From Pseudomonas sp. DG56-2 (GTDB lineage: Bacteria; Pseudomonadota; Gammaproteobacteria; Pseudomonadales; Pseudomonadaceae): DNA of 64,000 nt. Numbering within the stretch: the first letter of the stretch is position 1; each line of letters opens with the position of its first letter. Shown in pieces: positions 44,298 to 51,567 of this stretch. The notes under the pieces were generated by a model. It had not been told where the DNA came from. It made no database searches and saw only the letters and a list, made by a program, of their open reading frames with translations. The DNA lies in assembly GCF_004803755.1 (NCBI RefSeq), contig NZ_CP032311.1, positions 2,744,501 through 2,808,500 on the forward strand. The letters are read 5' to 3'. The translations under genes and the position numbers were made by a program.

Positions 44298-44741
44298 ATG
44301 GATTCGATCCTCCGTGCAGCAGGAATGTACCTGGCATTGATGCTGCTGTTTCGCGTGGCTGGCAGGCGCTCACTTGCCGACCTTACCACCTTCGATTTCG
44401 TGCTGTTGCTGATCATCGGCGAGGCGACTCAGCAGGCGTTACTGGGCGACGACTTCTCGTTTATCAACGCGATGCTGGTGATCTCGACACTGATTGTCCT
44501 GGATGTCGGCCTGTCGCTCGCAAAACTTAACTCCAAGCGTTTGGCGCGGCTGCTAGACGGCCATGCGACCTTGGTCGTCGAGCATGGACGTTTTTTGCAC
44601 CACCGTATGCGAAGAGCACGCCTGACGGAAGATGACATCCTTGAATCGGCGCGTGACAGCCAAGGAATCGAAAAAATAGAGCAGATCAAATTTGCCATTA
44701 TCGAGCGTAACGGGAAGATCTCAGTGATAGCCGAAGAATAA
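44298..44741 (+). CDS. DUF421 (YetF/YcaP-like) membrane protein
   Basis: A 147-residue DUF421 protein. Two or three N-terminal membrane helices (MYLALMLLFRVAGRRSLADL, FDFVLLLIIGEATQQALLGD, and AMLVISTLIVLDVGLSLAKL) are followed by the conserved cytoplasmic part, LTEDDILESARDSQGIEKIE and QIKFAIIERNGKISVI. These proteins occur in stress and spore contexts in other bacteria; the function is unknown. Last gene of a three-gene operon with a CinA-like protein and a membrane protein. Confidence 0.85.
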   Translation: MDSILRAAGMYLALMLLFRVAGRRSLADLTTFDFVLLLIIGEATQQALLGDDFSFINAMLVISTLIVLDVGLSLAKLNSKRLARLLDGHATLVVEHGRFLHHRMRRARLTEDDILESARDSQGIEKIEQIKFAIIERNGKISVIAEE

Positions 44742-44782
44742 TCCCCGAATACCAATCATCGTCGCAATCGACCCCTATTCGC

Positions 44783-44927
44783 TAGGCTCTGTGTGAAAAG
44801 CCTTGATACTCGGTGATGCTGCGTTGAAAACAGCCTCGGAATGCTCATTTACAACCCGTAAACTCCGCTTCCTCGGCTGTTTTCGCCTTGCCTGACCTTC
44901 GTCTCAAGACTTTTCACACAGACCCTA
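44783..44927. mobile_element. MITE-like 145-bp near-palindrome flanked by TA
   Basis: Terminal inverted repeats of about 25 bases: left begins GGCTCTGTGTGAAAAGCCTT, right (reverse complement) begins GGGTCTGTGTGAAAAGTCTT, with three mismatches. Each end abuts TA. Further inside, GAAAACAGCC and GGCTGTTTTC pair, as do TTTAC and GTAAA at the centre, so the whole element can fold into one hairpin. It encodes no protein. This is the structure of a non-autonomous transposable element moved by a transposase elsewhere. Confidence 0.7.
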
Positions 44928-44935
44928 AAGCGTTC

Positions 44936-44975
44936 ACTCAACGCGCCATGTCCTTCATGTTCATGGCGCGTCATT
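44936..44975. repeat. Dispersed palindromic element, copy B
   Basis: Arms ACGCGCCATG and CATGGCGCGT enclose about eleven bases, and the outer flanks (CTCA ... TGAG) also pair. It matches copy A at 12121-12160 in stem, loop and flanks. It lies about 20-50 bases beyond the stop of the GNAT-Rnk gene, next to the MITE-like element. Confidence 0.55.
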
Positions 44976-44993
44976 CACTGAGTCAAGGGCGCA

Positions 44994-45905
44994 TTACAAA
45001 TGGAAGTCGCCCGCAGCCTCCGGCTGGTACAGCACTTTCCTGATTTCAATCCGGCGGGTTCGATCAGAAATCCGCCACTCGATGGCGTCTCCTTCCTGAT
45101 AGCCCAGGATGGCGGCGCCGATGTCGGAACACACCGAATGCTTGCCGGCGCTGCTGTCTGCGTCTTCTGGGTAGACCAAGGCCACTTCCATCTCTTCGTC
45201 ATCCAGTTGCAGCAAGGCCCTGGAATTCATCGTGACCACATTGCGCGCCACTTGCTGCGGTTTGACGACAATGGCGCGCTCAAGCTCATGTTCGAGTTCA
45301 ACAACGGTCGGGCCTTGCTCCAGCACAATCAGACTCTCGAGCCTGGCCTTGTCGATTTCAGTGATGTAGATCCCCGTGGCGTCGCCAACGGCACCTTCGC
45401 GCAAGAACTGCAGGTAGCGTCCTGCGGTCATGGCAAATGACTTCAATGTCGGCGTTTCGCTTTCAAGCAGAAAGCCGCTGCGCACGAAGGCTTTCAGCGA
45501 GCGCGCGTTGTCCGGGTGGATCTTGGCGATGAGCTTCTCGGAGCGCATGTCGAGGAAGGCCAGTTTCATGCCTTCGCGGATCGTGCGGGCACCAAGGTTT
45601 CGGCCCCATTTGTCGCTGTCGCCAATGACCAGGACGATCTCGCAGTTCGCGCCGGTCTTGATGAGACGGACAAAGCCCACCGGGGCATCATGCCTATCAT
45701 AGGCCATGAAGAAGCGGCCACCCCGGTTGAATAAATGGGTCAGGATCGGTAGTTGAGTCCGATCGATGACGTGCTCAATGGAGCGGGAAACATCACGCGA
45801 ATCGCTCAGGTAACAGGTGACGCGTTCATCTTCCAACCAATCTTTCAACGTCAGCGCGTGTGCCCGAGTAATTTCAGGGCACAGCGAAATGAAAGGCTTG
45901 TTCAT
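44994..45905 (-). CDS. GNAT acetyltransferase fused to Rnk/GreA-C domain
   Basis: A 303-residue two-domain protein. Residues about 10-165 form a GNAT-type N-acetyltransferase (VGFVRLIKTGANCEIVLVIG, RNLGARTIREGMKLAFLDMR, IHPDNARSLKAFVRSGF). Residues about 190-303 resemble Rnk, the nucleoside-diphosphate-kinase regulator with a GreA-like C-terminal fold (DDEEMEVALVYPEDAD, and IGAAILGYQEGDAIEW). The Rnk part would bind RNA polymerase near the secondary channel, as GreA does. A targeted acetylation role is speculation. The ATG at 45905 is chosen because MNKPFISLC fits the GNAT start. A MITE-like element and a palindrome lie downstream. Confidence 0.82.
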   Translation of the reverse strand: MNKPFISLCPEITRAHALTLKDWLEDERVTCYLSDSRDVSRSIEHVIDRTQLPILTHLFNRGGRFFMAYDRHDAPVGFVRLIKTGANCEIVLVIGDSDKWGRNLGARTIREGMKLAFLDMRSEKLIAKIHPDNARSLKAFVRSGFLLESETPTLKSFAMTAGRYLQFLREGAVGDATGIYITEIDKARLESLIVLEQGPTVVELEHELERAIVVKPQQVARNVVTMNSRALLQLDDEEMEVALVYPEDADSSAGKHSVCSDIGAAILGYQEGDAIEWRISDRTRRIEIRKVLYQPEAAGDFHL

Positions 45906-46049
45906 CTTCACCACACTTATTTGTAAAGGATGAAAGCCCTTCATGGCTGTGGCCATGACGGTTCTTTCGGCAACCGGCTATCTTAAGCCATAACGCCAGT
46001 AATGCCGAATATCAGGTGGAAAGGATTGAGACTCGGACTGTGTCAGCAG

Positions 46050-47369
46050 TCAATCGAGCCCTTGCACGGCGACATCGACGGCATCGATAAGAATTTGCGC
46101 GTGCTCCTGCGTAAACGCCAATAGCGGTCGTATCTTGAGTACGTTTTCGAGCGGGCCAGCGGCACTTATCAATACCCCTTGTTCACGCATCGAGTTGACG
46201 ACCTTGCGGGCCTGTTCAGCTGCGGGTTTCTTCGTCGCACGGTCGGTGACCAGTTCAACACCGAGAAACATGCCAGCCCCCCTGACGTCACCGATCACTT
46301 CATGGCGCTGCGTAAGCTTGGTCAGGCCGTCCAGCAGGTAGATACCAATGTCATGTGATCGCTGCTGGAGCTGTTCGTCGCGAATGACGTCCAGGACAGC
46401 CTGGCCTGCCGCACACGAGACCGGGTTGCCTCCAAAGGTATTGAAATAACGCATGTTTTTTCCGAAGTGGTCGATTACCTCAGCGCGTCCAACGATACCG
46501 GCAATGGGTTGACCATTACCCATGGGCTTCCCGAGCGTGACAATGTCCGGACGCACGTTGTGCCTCGAATAACCCCACATGTTCAGACCGGTACGCGCAA
46601 AGCCTGGCTGCACCTCGTCGGCGATATACATCATTCCTTCTGCTTGGGCCAACGCCACACCTTCTGCAAGGAAGCCCGCCGGCCCTGGCAATACGCCGTC
46701 GCTGGCGAAGATGCCATCCAGCAAAATGGCTGCGGGACGGATACCGTGCGCTTTCAAGTCATCGATCGCCGCACGTACATCCGCGGCGAAAGTCGCCGCC
46801 ACGTTTTCAGCGCCCAAACGGTAAGCGTCCGGCGCGCGAACGGTCCGGACATGCGCCGGTAGCACCATGGCACTACCCAGCGACGGCGAAAGCTCGGCGA
46901 TATCTCCAGTGACACCGTGGTAGGCAAATCGGGTAATGATGACGCCGGTACCGCCCGTGAACTGCTTGGCGATCCGAAGTGCGAGGTCATTCGCTTCACT
47001 GCCGGTACAGGTGAACATGACGCGGTCCAGATCGCCAGAGAATGTGCCCAGCAACTGCTCGGCATAATCGAGAATACCCTCCTGCAAGTAGCGGGTATGT
47101 GTATTCAACTGCAGCGACTGCTTGTACATAGCCTCGACCACCCGTGGATGGCAGTGACCAATGGACGCGACGTTGTTATAGGCATCCAGATAACGACGGC
47201 CCTGCTTGTCGTAGAGCCAAACGCCCTCCCCTCGAACGGTATGCAGCGGTCGCTCGTAGAAAAGACGGTACGCTGGGCCGAGCAGACGCTCGCGGCGTTC
47301 GATCAGGCGTCGTTCAGTGTCGCAAAGCCGGGTTGCGTCCTCTTTAGTAAAACCGTTGACCATGCTCAT
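46050..47369 (-). CDS. Class III aminotransferase-fold, probable phospho-lyase
   Basis: A 439-residue PLP enzyme of aminotransferase class III. The cofactor aspartate is in MYIADEVQPGFARTG near residue 250 and the PLP lysine in TLGKPMGNGQP near residue 282. Overall it resembles the AGXT2L group, whose members are ethanolamine-phosphate and phosphohydroxylysine phospho-lyases rather than transaminases. Its start overlaps the stop of an APH-type kinase by four bases (ATGA). A kinase coupled to such an enzyme suggests phosphorylation of an amino alcohol followed by phosphate elimination to an aldehyde. That role is inference. Confidence 0.82.
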   Translation of the reverse strand: MSMVNGFTKEDATRLCDTERRLIERRERLLGPAYRLFYERPLHTVRGEGVWLYDKQGRRYLDAYNNVASIGHCHPRVVEAMYKQSLQLNTHTRYLQEGILDYAEQLLGTFSGDLDRVMFTCTGSEANDLALRIAKQFTGGTGVIITRFAYHGVTGDIAELSPSLGSAMVLPAHVRTVRAPDAYRLGAENVAATFAADVRAAIDDLKAHGIRPAAILLDGIFASDGVLPGPAGFLAEGVALAQAEGMMYIADEVQPGFARTGLNMWGYSRHNVRPDIVTLGKPMGNGQPIAGIVGRAEVIDHFGKNMRYFNTFGGNPVSCAAGQAVLDVIRDEQLQQRSHDIGIYLLDGLTKLTQRHEVIGDVRGAGMFLGVELVTDRATKKPAAEQARKVVNSMREQGVLISAAGPLENVLKIRPLLAFTQEHAQILIDAVDVAVQGLD

Positions 47370-48433
47370 GCTTGGACCTCACGTAGACACGCTGAACAGA
47401 TTCGATCTTCGATTTCAGATCGAGACAGCGACGCCATTGCATTCAAATTTGCCCACGCACGTTGGGCGTTTCGAAGGATGTATTCACGATTTTCCGGATG
47501 CAGTTCGGCGCGCCATGAATTGATGCACAGGGCCAATGCCAAGCGCGTGGCCAACAGTTCCGGCAGTAGTGCCATTTCTTCTTGAGCAAGCGGATTGTGT
47601 TGGTGGTAAGCGCCAATGACATCCAGCGCCGGCTCGAGAACATCGCCGACCGGTCCAAGGTGGTATGACGCGGCAACCGCTACTTCATTGACCAAGGGCG
47701 CGTACACCATATCGCCGAAATCAAGGATGCTGCGCAGGACATCAGGCTGCTCGGGATCAACGATGATATTGTGCGGGTTCATGTCATTGTGAATGACTTG
47801 CTTGCGCAGTCCGGGGACCTGCGGCAATACGACGAACGCGTACCGATCAAGACTCTGCTCGACCAAACTTCGCCCCTGACCCGGCTCGATGTGAGCCAGC
47901 AGCGGTCGAAGGTGCGCGGCATGCTGCATGTCCCAGAGCAGAGCATGCCCGGCGGCTGGATGAGTGAAACCTTCGAGCGCTACGTCTAGCCGGGCAATGG
48001 ACTGCCCAATCACTCGGCGAAACGCCGTCGTGGTGCGATTCACGCGGTGAAGTGGCAGTCCCTCTTCAAAAGACATGAGTCGGGCCAGCATGTGCTGCCC
48101 ATCAACCTCAACCAAGGTCGCATACTGGCCTCGAAGCGACGGATACACGCGTTGAACCGGAAGTTTCGGATCTCGAAGCGCGATTCTTCGCATTGCCTGG
48201 TTGTGAAAGTCGACCACGTCGGGGTTCTCAAGCGGATGAGAAAGCTTGAACAAACGAGAGGATCCGTCCTCGAGGAGCAGGCGAAAATTGAGGTCGCGCT
48301 CTCCTCCCAGTTTTTCCAGCTTGCCGCATAAGCCAAAGTGCTGCTCGAGCACTGCGCACGCCTGTGCGTCTGTGACCTGCGCTGGGGCAGCTTCTAGCAG
48401 GCTGTCATCGACAGCCAAATTTTCAAGTAGCAT
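47366..48433 (-). CDS. APH-family small-molecule kinase (hydroxylysine kinase-like)
   Basis: A 355-residue aminoglycoside-phosphotransferase-fold kinase. Key marks are LGGERDLNFRLLLEDGSSRL, the catalytic loop VIHNDMNPHNIIVD (H-x-D-x4-N), and the metal-binding ILDFGDMVYAPLVNEVAV. The N-loop and NEVA stretch resemble hydroxylysine kinase (AGPHD1) proteins. It is translationally coupled to the aminotransferase-fold enzyme, so it probably phosphorylates an amino alcohol that the next enzyme breaks down. The start at 48433 follows GAGGA; an ATG at 48448 is also in frame. A PotD-like binding protein gene lies 57 bp upstream. Confidence 0.8.
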   Translation of the reverse strand: MLLENLAVDDSLLEAAPAQVTDAQACAVLEQHFGLCGKLEKLGGERDLNFRLLLEDGSSRLFKLSHPLENPDVVDFHNQAMRRIALRDPKLPVQRVYPSLRGQYATLVEVDGQHMLARLMSFEEGLPLHRVNRTTTAFRRVIGQSIARLDVALEGFTHPAAGHALLWDMQHAAHLRPLLAHIEPGQGRSLVEQSLDRYAFVVLPQVPGLRKQVIHNDMNPHNIIVDPEQPDVLRSILDFGDMVYAPLVNEVAVAASYHLGPVGDVLEPALDVIGAYHQHNPLAQEEMALLPELLATRLALALCINSWRAELHPENREYILRNAQRAWANLNAMASLSRSEIEDRICSACLREVQA

Positions 48434-48490
48434 GACTCGCGTCCTCATCCGGCTTGCTAATGGCGCCCCGAGCTTGCGGGGCGCCATCTA

Positions 48491-49522
48491 TCACTTATTG
48501 ACCCACGCGTTGAATCGCTCCTCCAGATCTTCACCATGATCGATCCAGAACTCGGCGTCAGTAGCCCGGGCGTTTTTCAGGTTTTCGGGTGCAGTCGGAA
48601 GCTTTTCGCCCACTTGCTTATCTACCAGGCTCATCGCGTTTGTATTGCTGGGCCCATAGGGAATCGCTTCGACGAAATTCTTCTGTTGAACAGGCTCACT
48701 GGCAAATGCGATGAAGCGCTCTGCCAATTCCTTTTTATTTGAACCTTTCACGATCGCCCAGTGGTCGAGGTCGTAAAGGCTGCCATTCCATTGCATTGCA
48801 AATGACTGGCCTTCTTCTTGAGCAGAGGTAACACGACCGTTGTAGGCGGAGGTCATGACCACGTCACCGGCGACCAGCCATTGCAGGGGTTGCGCGCCGG
48901 AGTCCCACCATTGGATGTGGGGTTTGATTTCGTCGAGTTTTTTGAAAGCGCGTTGTACACCCGCTTCAGTGCCGAGAAGTTCATAGACATCCTGGTTGCT
49001 TACCCCGTCAGCGAGCAGCGCGAACTCCAAGGTGAATTTCGCTCCGCGGCGAAGACCGCGTTTTCCGGGATACTTCTTCATGTCCCAAAAGTCTGCCCAA
49101 CCTTGCGGGCTGCTGGCGAGCTTTTTGGGATCATAGGTAAGTACCGTCGACCAAATGAATATGCCGACACCACAGTCGCTGACTGCGGCAGGAAGGAAAT
49201 CCTCCTTGTTGCCTATCCGGCTCCAGTCCAATGGCTCGAACAAGCCTTCACTGCAACCGCGGATCAGCTCGGGAGATTCAACCTCGACAACATCCCAACT
49301 GGTTTTGCCGGTGTCGGCCATCACCTTGATCTTGGCCATTTCGCCATTGTAGTCATCCGCCGTGATGGTCGTGGCGCTCTTGGCCGCGAAGGGCTTGTAG
49401 AACGCTTTTTCCTGAGCCTGGCGATTATTCCCGCCAAAAGAAACCACGGTCAGCTTTTCAGCGGCATTCAGTGGTCCTGCAATTACGCCAAGCAAAAGTA
49501 CAGCTGCGATTTTCTTATTCAT
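48491..49522 (-). CDS. ABC transporter periplasmic binding protein (PotD-like), orphan
   Basis: A 343-residue secreted binding protein of the polyamine (PotD) class, with the signal peptide ending near residue 20 (AGPLNA-AE). It shares many segments with the protein at 39063-40097, such as LTVVSFGGNNRQAQEKAFYK and IQWWDSGAQPLQWL. It is first in the operon with the kinase and the phospho-lyase-like enzyme, so it probably captures their substrate, an amine or amino alcohol. The matching permease and ATPase are not in the window. A perfect 20-base palindrome stands about 125-145 bases upstream. Confidence 0.88.
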   Translation of the reverse strand: MNKKIAAVLLLGVIAGPLNAAEKLTVVSFGGNNRQAQEKAFYKPFAAKSATTITADDYNGEMAKIKVMADTGKTSWDVVEVESPELIRGCSEGLFEPLDWSRIGNKEDFLPAAVSDCGVGIFIWSTVLTYDPKKLASSPQGWADFWDMKKYPGKRGLRRGAKFTLEFALLADGVSNQDVYELLGTEAGVQRAFKKLDEIKPHIQWWDSGAQPLQWLVAGDVVMTSAYNGRVTSAQEEGQSFAMQWNGSLYDLDHWAIVKGSNKKELAERFIAFASEPVQQKNFVEAIPYGPSNTNAMSLVDKQVGEKLPTAPENLKNARATDAEFWIDHGEDLEERFNAWVNK

Positions 49523-49647
49523 GCGTCTCTCCAGGTCAGCTACGGGTCGTGGGCAGCTTTAAAGGGATGGCAGTTTTCTTGTAGTGGCAGCAATCGAATG
49601 AATGTACGGCTCCCCTGTTGGGGACAGAATCCATTAAAACACATAAT

Positions 49648-49667
49648 AAATATGATGCATCATATTT
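49648..49667. promoter_or_regulatory. Perfect 20-bp palindrome, probable GntR operator
   Basis: AAATATGATG followed directly by CATCATATTT, a perfect dyad without spacer. It lies between the divergent binding-protein gene (-) and SDR gene (+), and the GntR/FCD regulator follows the SDR. This is the expected place for its operator. Confidence 0.62.
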
Positions 49668-49706
49668 TGATCTACACTCATCCCCACCAACGAAAGGGAT
49701 CTCCTC

Positions 49707-50441
49707 ATGACCGACCAACGTACTTTGCTTCTCACCGGTGCCAGCCGGGGCATTGGCCACGCAACCGTGAAATATTTCAGTGCCGCGGGTTGGCGAGTGT
49801 TTACCGCCTCGCGGCAAGATCTGGGCGAAGGCTGCCCGTGGGCTGAAGGCCTGGCCAACCATATTCACCTTGATCTGGGCAACGTCGAGGAGGTCCAGAA
49901 CAGACTCGCAGAAATCAGGGAGAAGCTCGGTGGCCGACTGGATGCGTTGGTTAACAATGCCGGCATGTCACCCAAAGGAACAGAGGGCGAACGACTAGGG
50001 GTTTTGGAATCGGACTATGCGACCTGGCTGAACGTTTTCAATGTGAACATCTTCTCGACAGCACTGCTGGCCCGCGGGCTTTTCGAGGAGCTCAAGACAG
50101 CCAGAGGCTCGGTTATCAACGTAACCTCGATTGCGGGTTCGCGCGTTCATCCGTTTGCAGGTGTCGCTTACGCCTGCTCGAAAGCCGCGCTATCGGCCCT
50201 CACCCGGGAGATGGCACATGATTTCGGACCGCACGGTGTTCGTGTCAACGCGATCGCGCCCGGGGAAATCGATACCTCTATCTTGTCCGCCGGCACCGAA
50301 CTGATCGTTGAGCGATCGATCCCTATGAAACGCATGGGCAAGCCCGAGGAAGTCGCCGCGCTGGTGCATTTTCTCTGCACCAACGGCGCTTCGTACATCA
50401 ATGGTGCAGAAATCCACGTAAACGGTGGGCAACATGTTTGA
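49707..50441 (+). CDS. Short-chain dehydrogenase/reductase
   Basis: A 244-residue SDR oxidoreductase with cofactor loop TGASRGIGHATVKYF, NNAGMSP near residue 85, serine in NVTSIAGSRVHP, Y-x3-K as YACSKAALSAL near residue 155, and the PG turn AIAPGEIDTS. It ends at GGQHV like FabG-type enzymes. It is divergent from the binding-protein/kinase/lyase operon and followed by a GntR regulator, and it may oxidise the aldehyde or alcohol formed by that operon. AAGGGA precedes the start. Confidence 0.87.
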   Translation: MTDQRTLLLTGASRGIGHATVKYFSAAGWRVFTASRQDLGEGCPWAEGLANHIHLDLGNVEEVQNRLAEIREKLGGRLDALVNNAGMSPKGTEGERLGVLESDYATWLNVFNVNIFSTALLARGLFEELKTARGSVINVTSIAGSRVHPFAGVAYACSKAALSALTREMAHDFGPHGVRVNAIAPGEIDTSILSAGTELIVERSIPMKRMGKPEEVAALVHFLCTNGASYINGAEIHVNGGQHV

Positions 50442-50508
50442 GTTACTCGATAATCGCTGCCGGTAGCCTCCCCTATCCAGTCGGGCATGTGCCGCATACG
50501 AGTACGCG

Positions 50509-51177
50509 ATGAATTACCCCATTGAGCACCTGAAACACTCATACCTTGGCAGCGGCATCTATGGCTTGCTTCGGGAAGCCTTGATTACCGGCCGCTTCCA
50601 GCCCAATGACCGGCTTCGCATACGTGACCTTGCTGAGCAATTGGGGACGAGTGTCACACCTGTACGGGACGCCATTCTTCAACTGGCGAAGGAGCAGGCG
50701 CTGGTTCTCAAGACACCGAGGGACATTCGCGTCCCGGTACTGACGTCCAAGCAGTACCTGGAGATCCGAAGCATCCGGCTTTCGCTCGAAGGATTGGCAG
50801 CCGAGACCGCCGCATCGTTAGCGACCCCGCAGCAATTGGTGCAGTTGGAAACCTGCATTCAAAACAATCTCGTAGCGATCAAAGACAATGACATGAAGGC
50901 AGCATTGACCTTCAATCACCAGTTTCACTTCAGCTTGACGGAAATCGCTGACATGCCGGTACTGACCAGCTTGCTGGACGGCTTATGGATGCGTACGGGG
51001 CCGCTCATTGCTCGCGCCTATGGGAGCTTCAATGAACGCATGGCAATTGATCATCACTGGGACGTACTCGATGCACTGAAAAAACGCGATGGCGCCGGCG
51101 CTCGCCAAGCGATCTGCAGCGACATTCTTGATGGAAGCCAGAAAATGCTGGAATACGTGCAACTGGAGCACGATTGA
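50509..51177 (+). CDS. GntR-family regulator, FCD subfamily
   Basis: A 222-residue GntR regulator. The winged helix spans residues 10-75 (LREALITGRFQPNDRLRIRD, LAEQLGTSVTPVRDAILQLA). The all-helical FCD ligand domain follows, with the metal-binding pattern FNHQFHFSLTEIA and a late histidine in DHHWDVLDAL. It probably represses the divergent operon to its left through the 49648-49667 palindrome, with an acidic or amine metabolite as inducer. It lies 67 bp after the SDR gene. Confidence 0.88.
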   Translation: MNYPIEHLKHSYLGSGIYGLLREALITGRFQPNDRLRIRDLAEQLGTSVTPVRDAILQLAKEQALVLKTPRDIRVPVLTSKQYLEIRSIRLSLEGLAAETAASLATPQQLVQLETCIQNNLVAIKDNDMKAALTFNHQFHFSLTEIADMPVLTSLLDGLWMRTGPLIARAYGSFNERMAIDHHWDVLDALKKRDGAGARQAICSDILDGSQKMLEYVQLEHD

Positions 51178-51296
51178 ATTTCAAGCAGCAAGACCCGTGT
51201 GCGCCAACCATCCGTATGTCGAAGGCGACGCACACCACGGGTCTCGCAGCAGACGTATAAAACGTCAGCCTCGCTCAATCCCGGGCGAGCCCTGGG

Positions 51297-51567
51297 TCAG
51301 AATGCGCCCATGAAATCGCGCTTGCCGATTTCCACGCCGTTATGGCGCAGAATCGCGTAGGTGGTGGCGTGGAAGAAGAATTGCGGCAGGCCATAGGTCA
51401 GCAGGTAGCTCTGGCCGGTAAAGCGTTTTTCTTTCGGCGTGCCTGGACGGGTGATGATTTCACGGCCTTCCTGGCCATCGATCCGGGCCGGTTCAATACT
51501 GGCGATGAACGCCTGGACCTTACTTAGCAGCAGTTTCAGGTCGGCAAGTGCGTCTGCGACCAAACCG
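51297..51567 (-). pseudogene. DUF1993 protein, N-terminally truncated
   Basis: The frame ending at 51297 encodes the second half of a DUF1993 protein: ALADLKLLLSKVQAFIASIE, RIDGQEGREI, TGQSYLLTYGLPQFFFHATT, then ILRHNGVEIGKRDFMGAF. Family members are about 170 residues; the first 80 or so are missing. The match begins right after the stop codon of the OprD porin gene on the same strand, so a rearrangement has replaced the gene's start and promoter with the porin operon. It could be translated from an ATG inside the porin's last codons (51581), but is probably not functional. Confidence 0.78.

Noticed and set aside
48818..49846. 342-codon plus-strand frame over the second binding-protein gene.
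   Set aside because: Opposes a clear PotD-like gene and then crosses a promoter region and the start of the SDR gene; no protein features.
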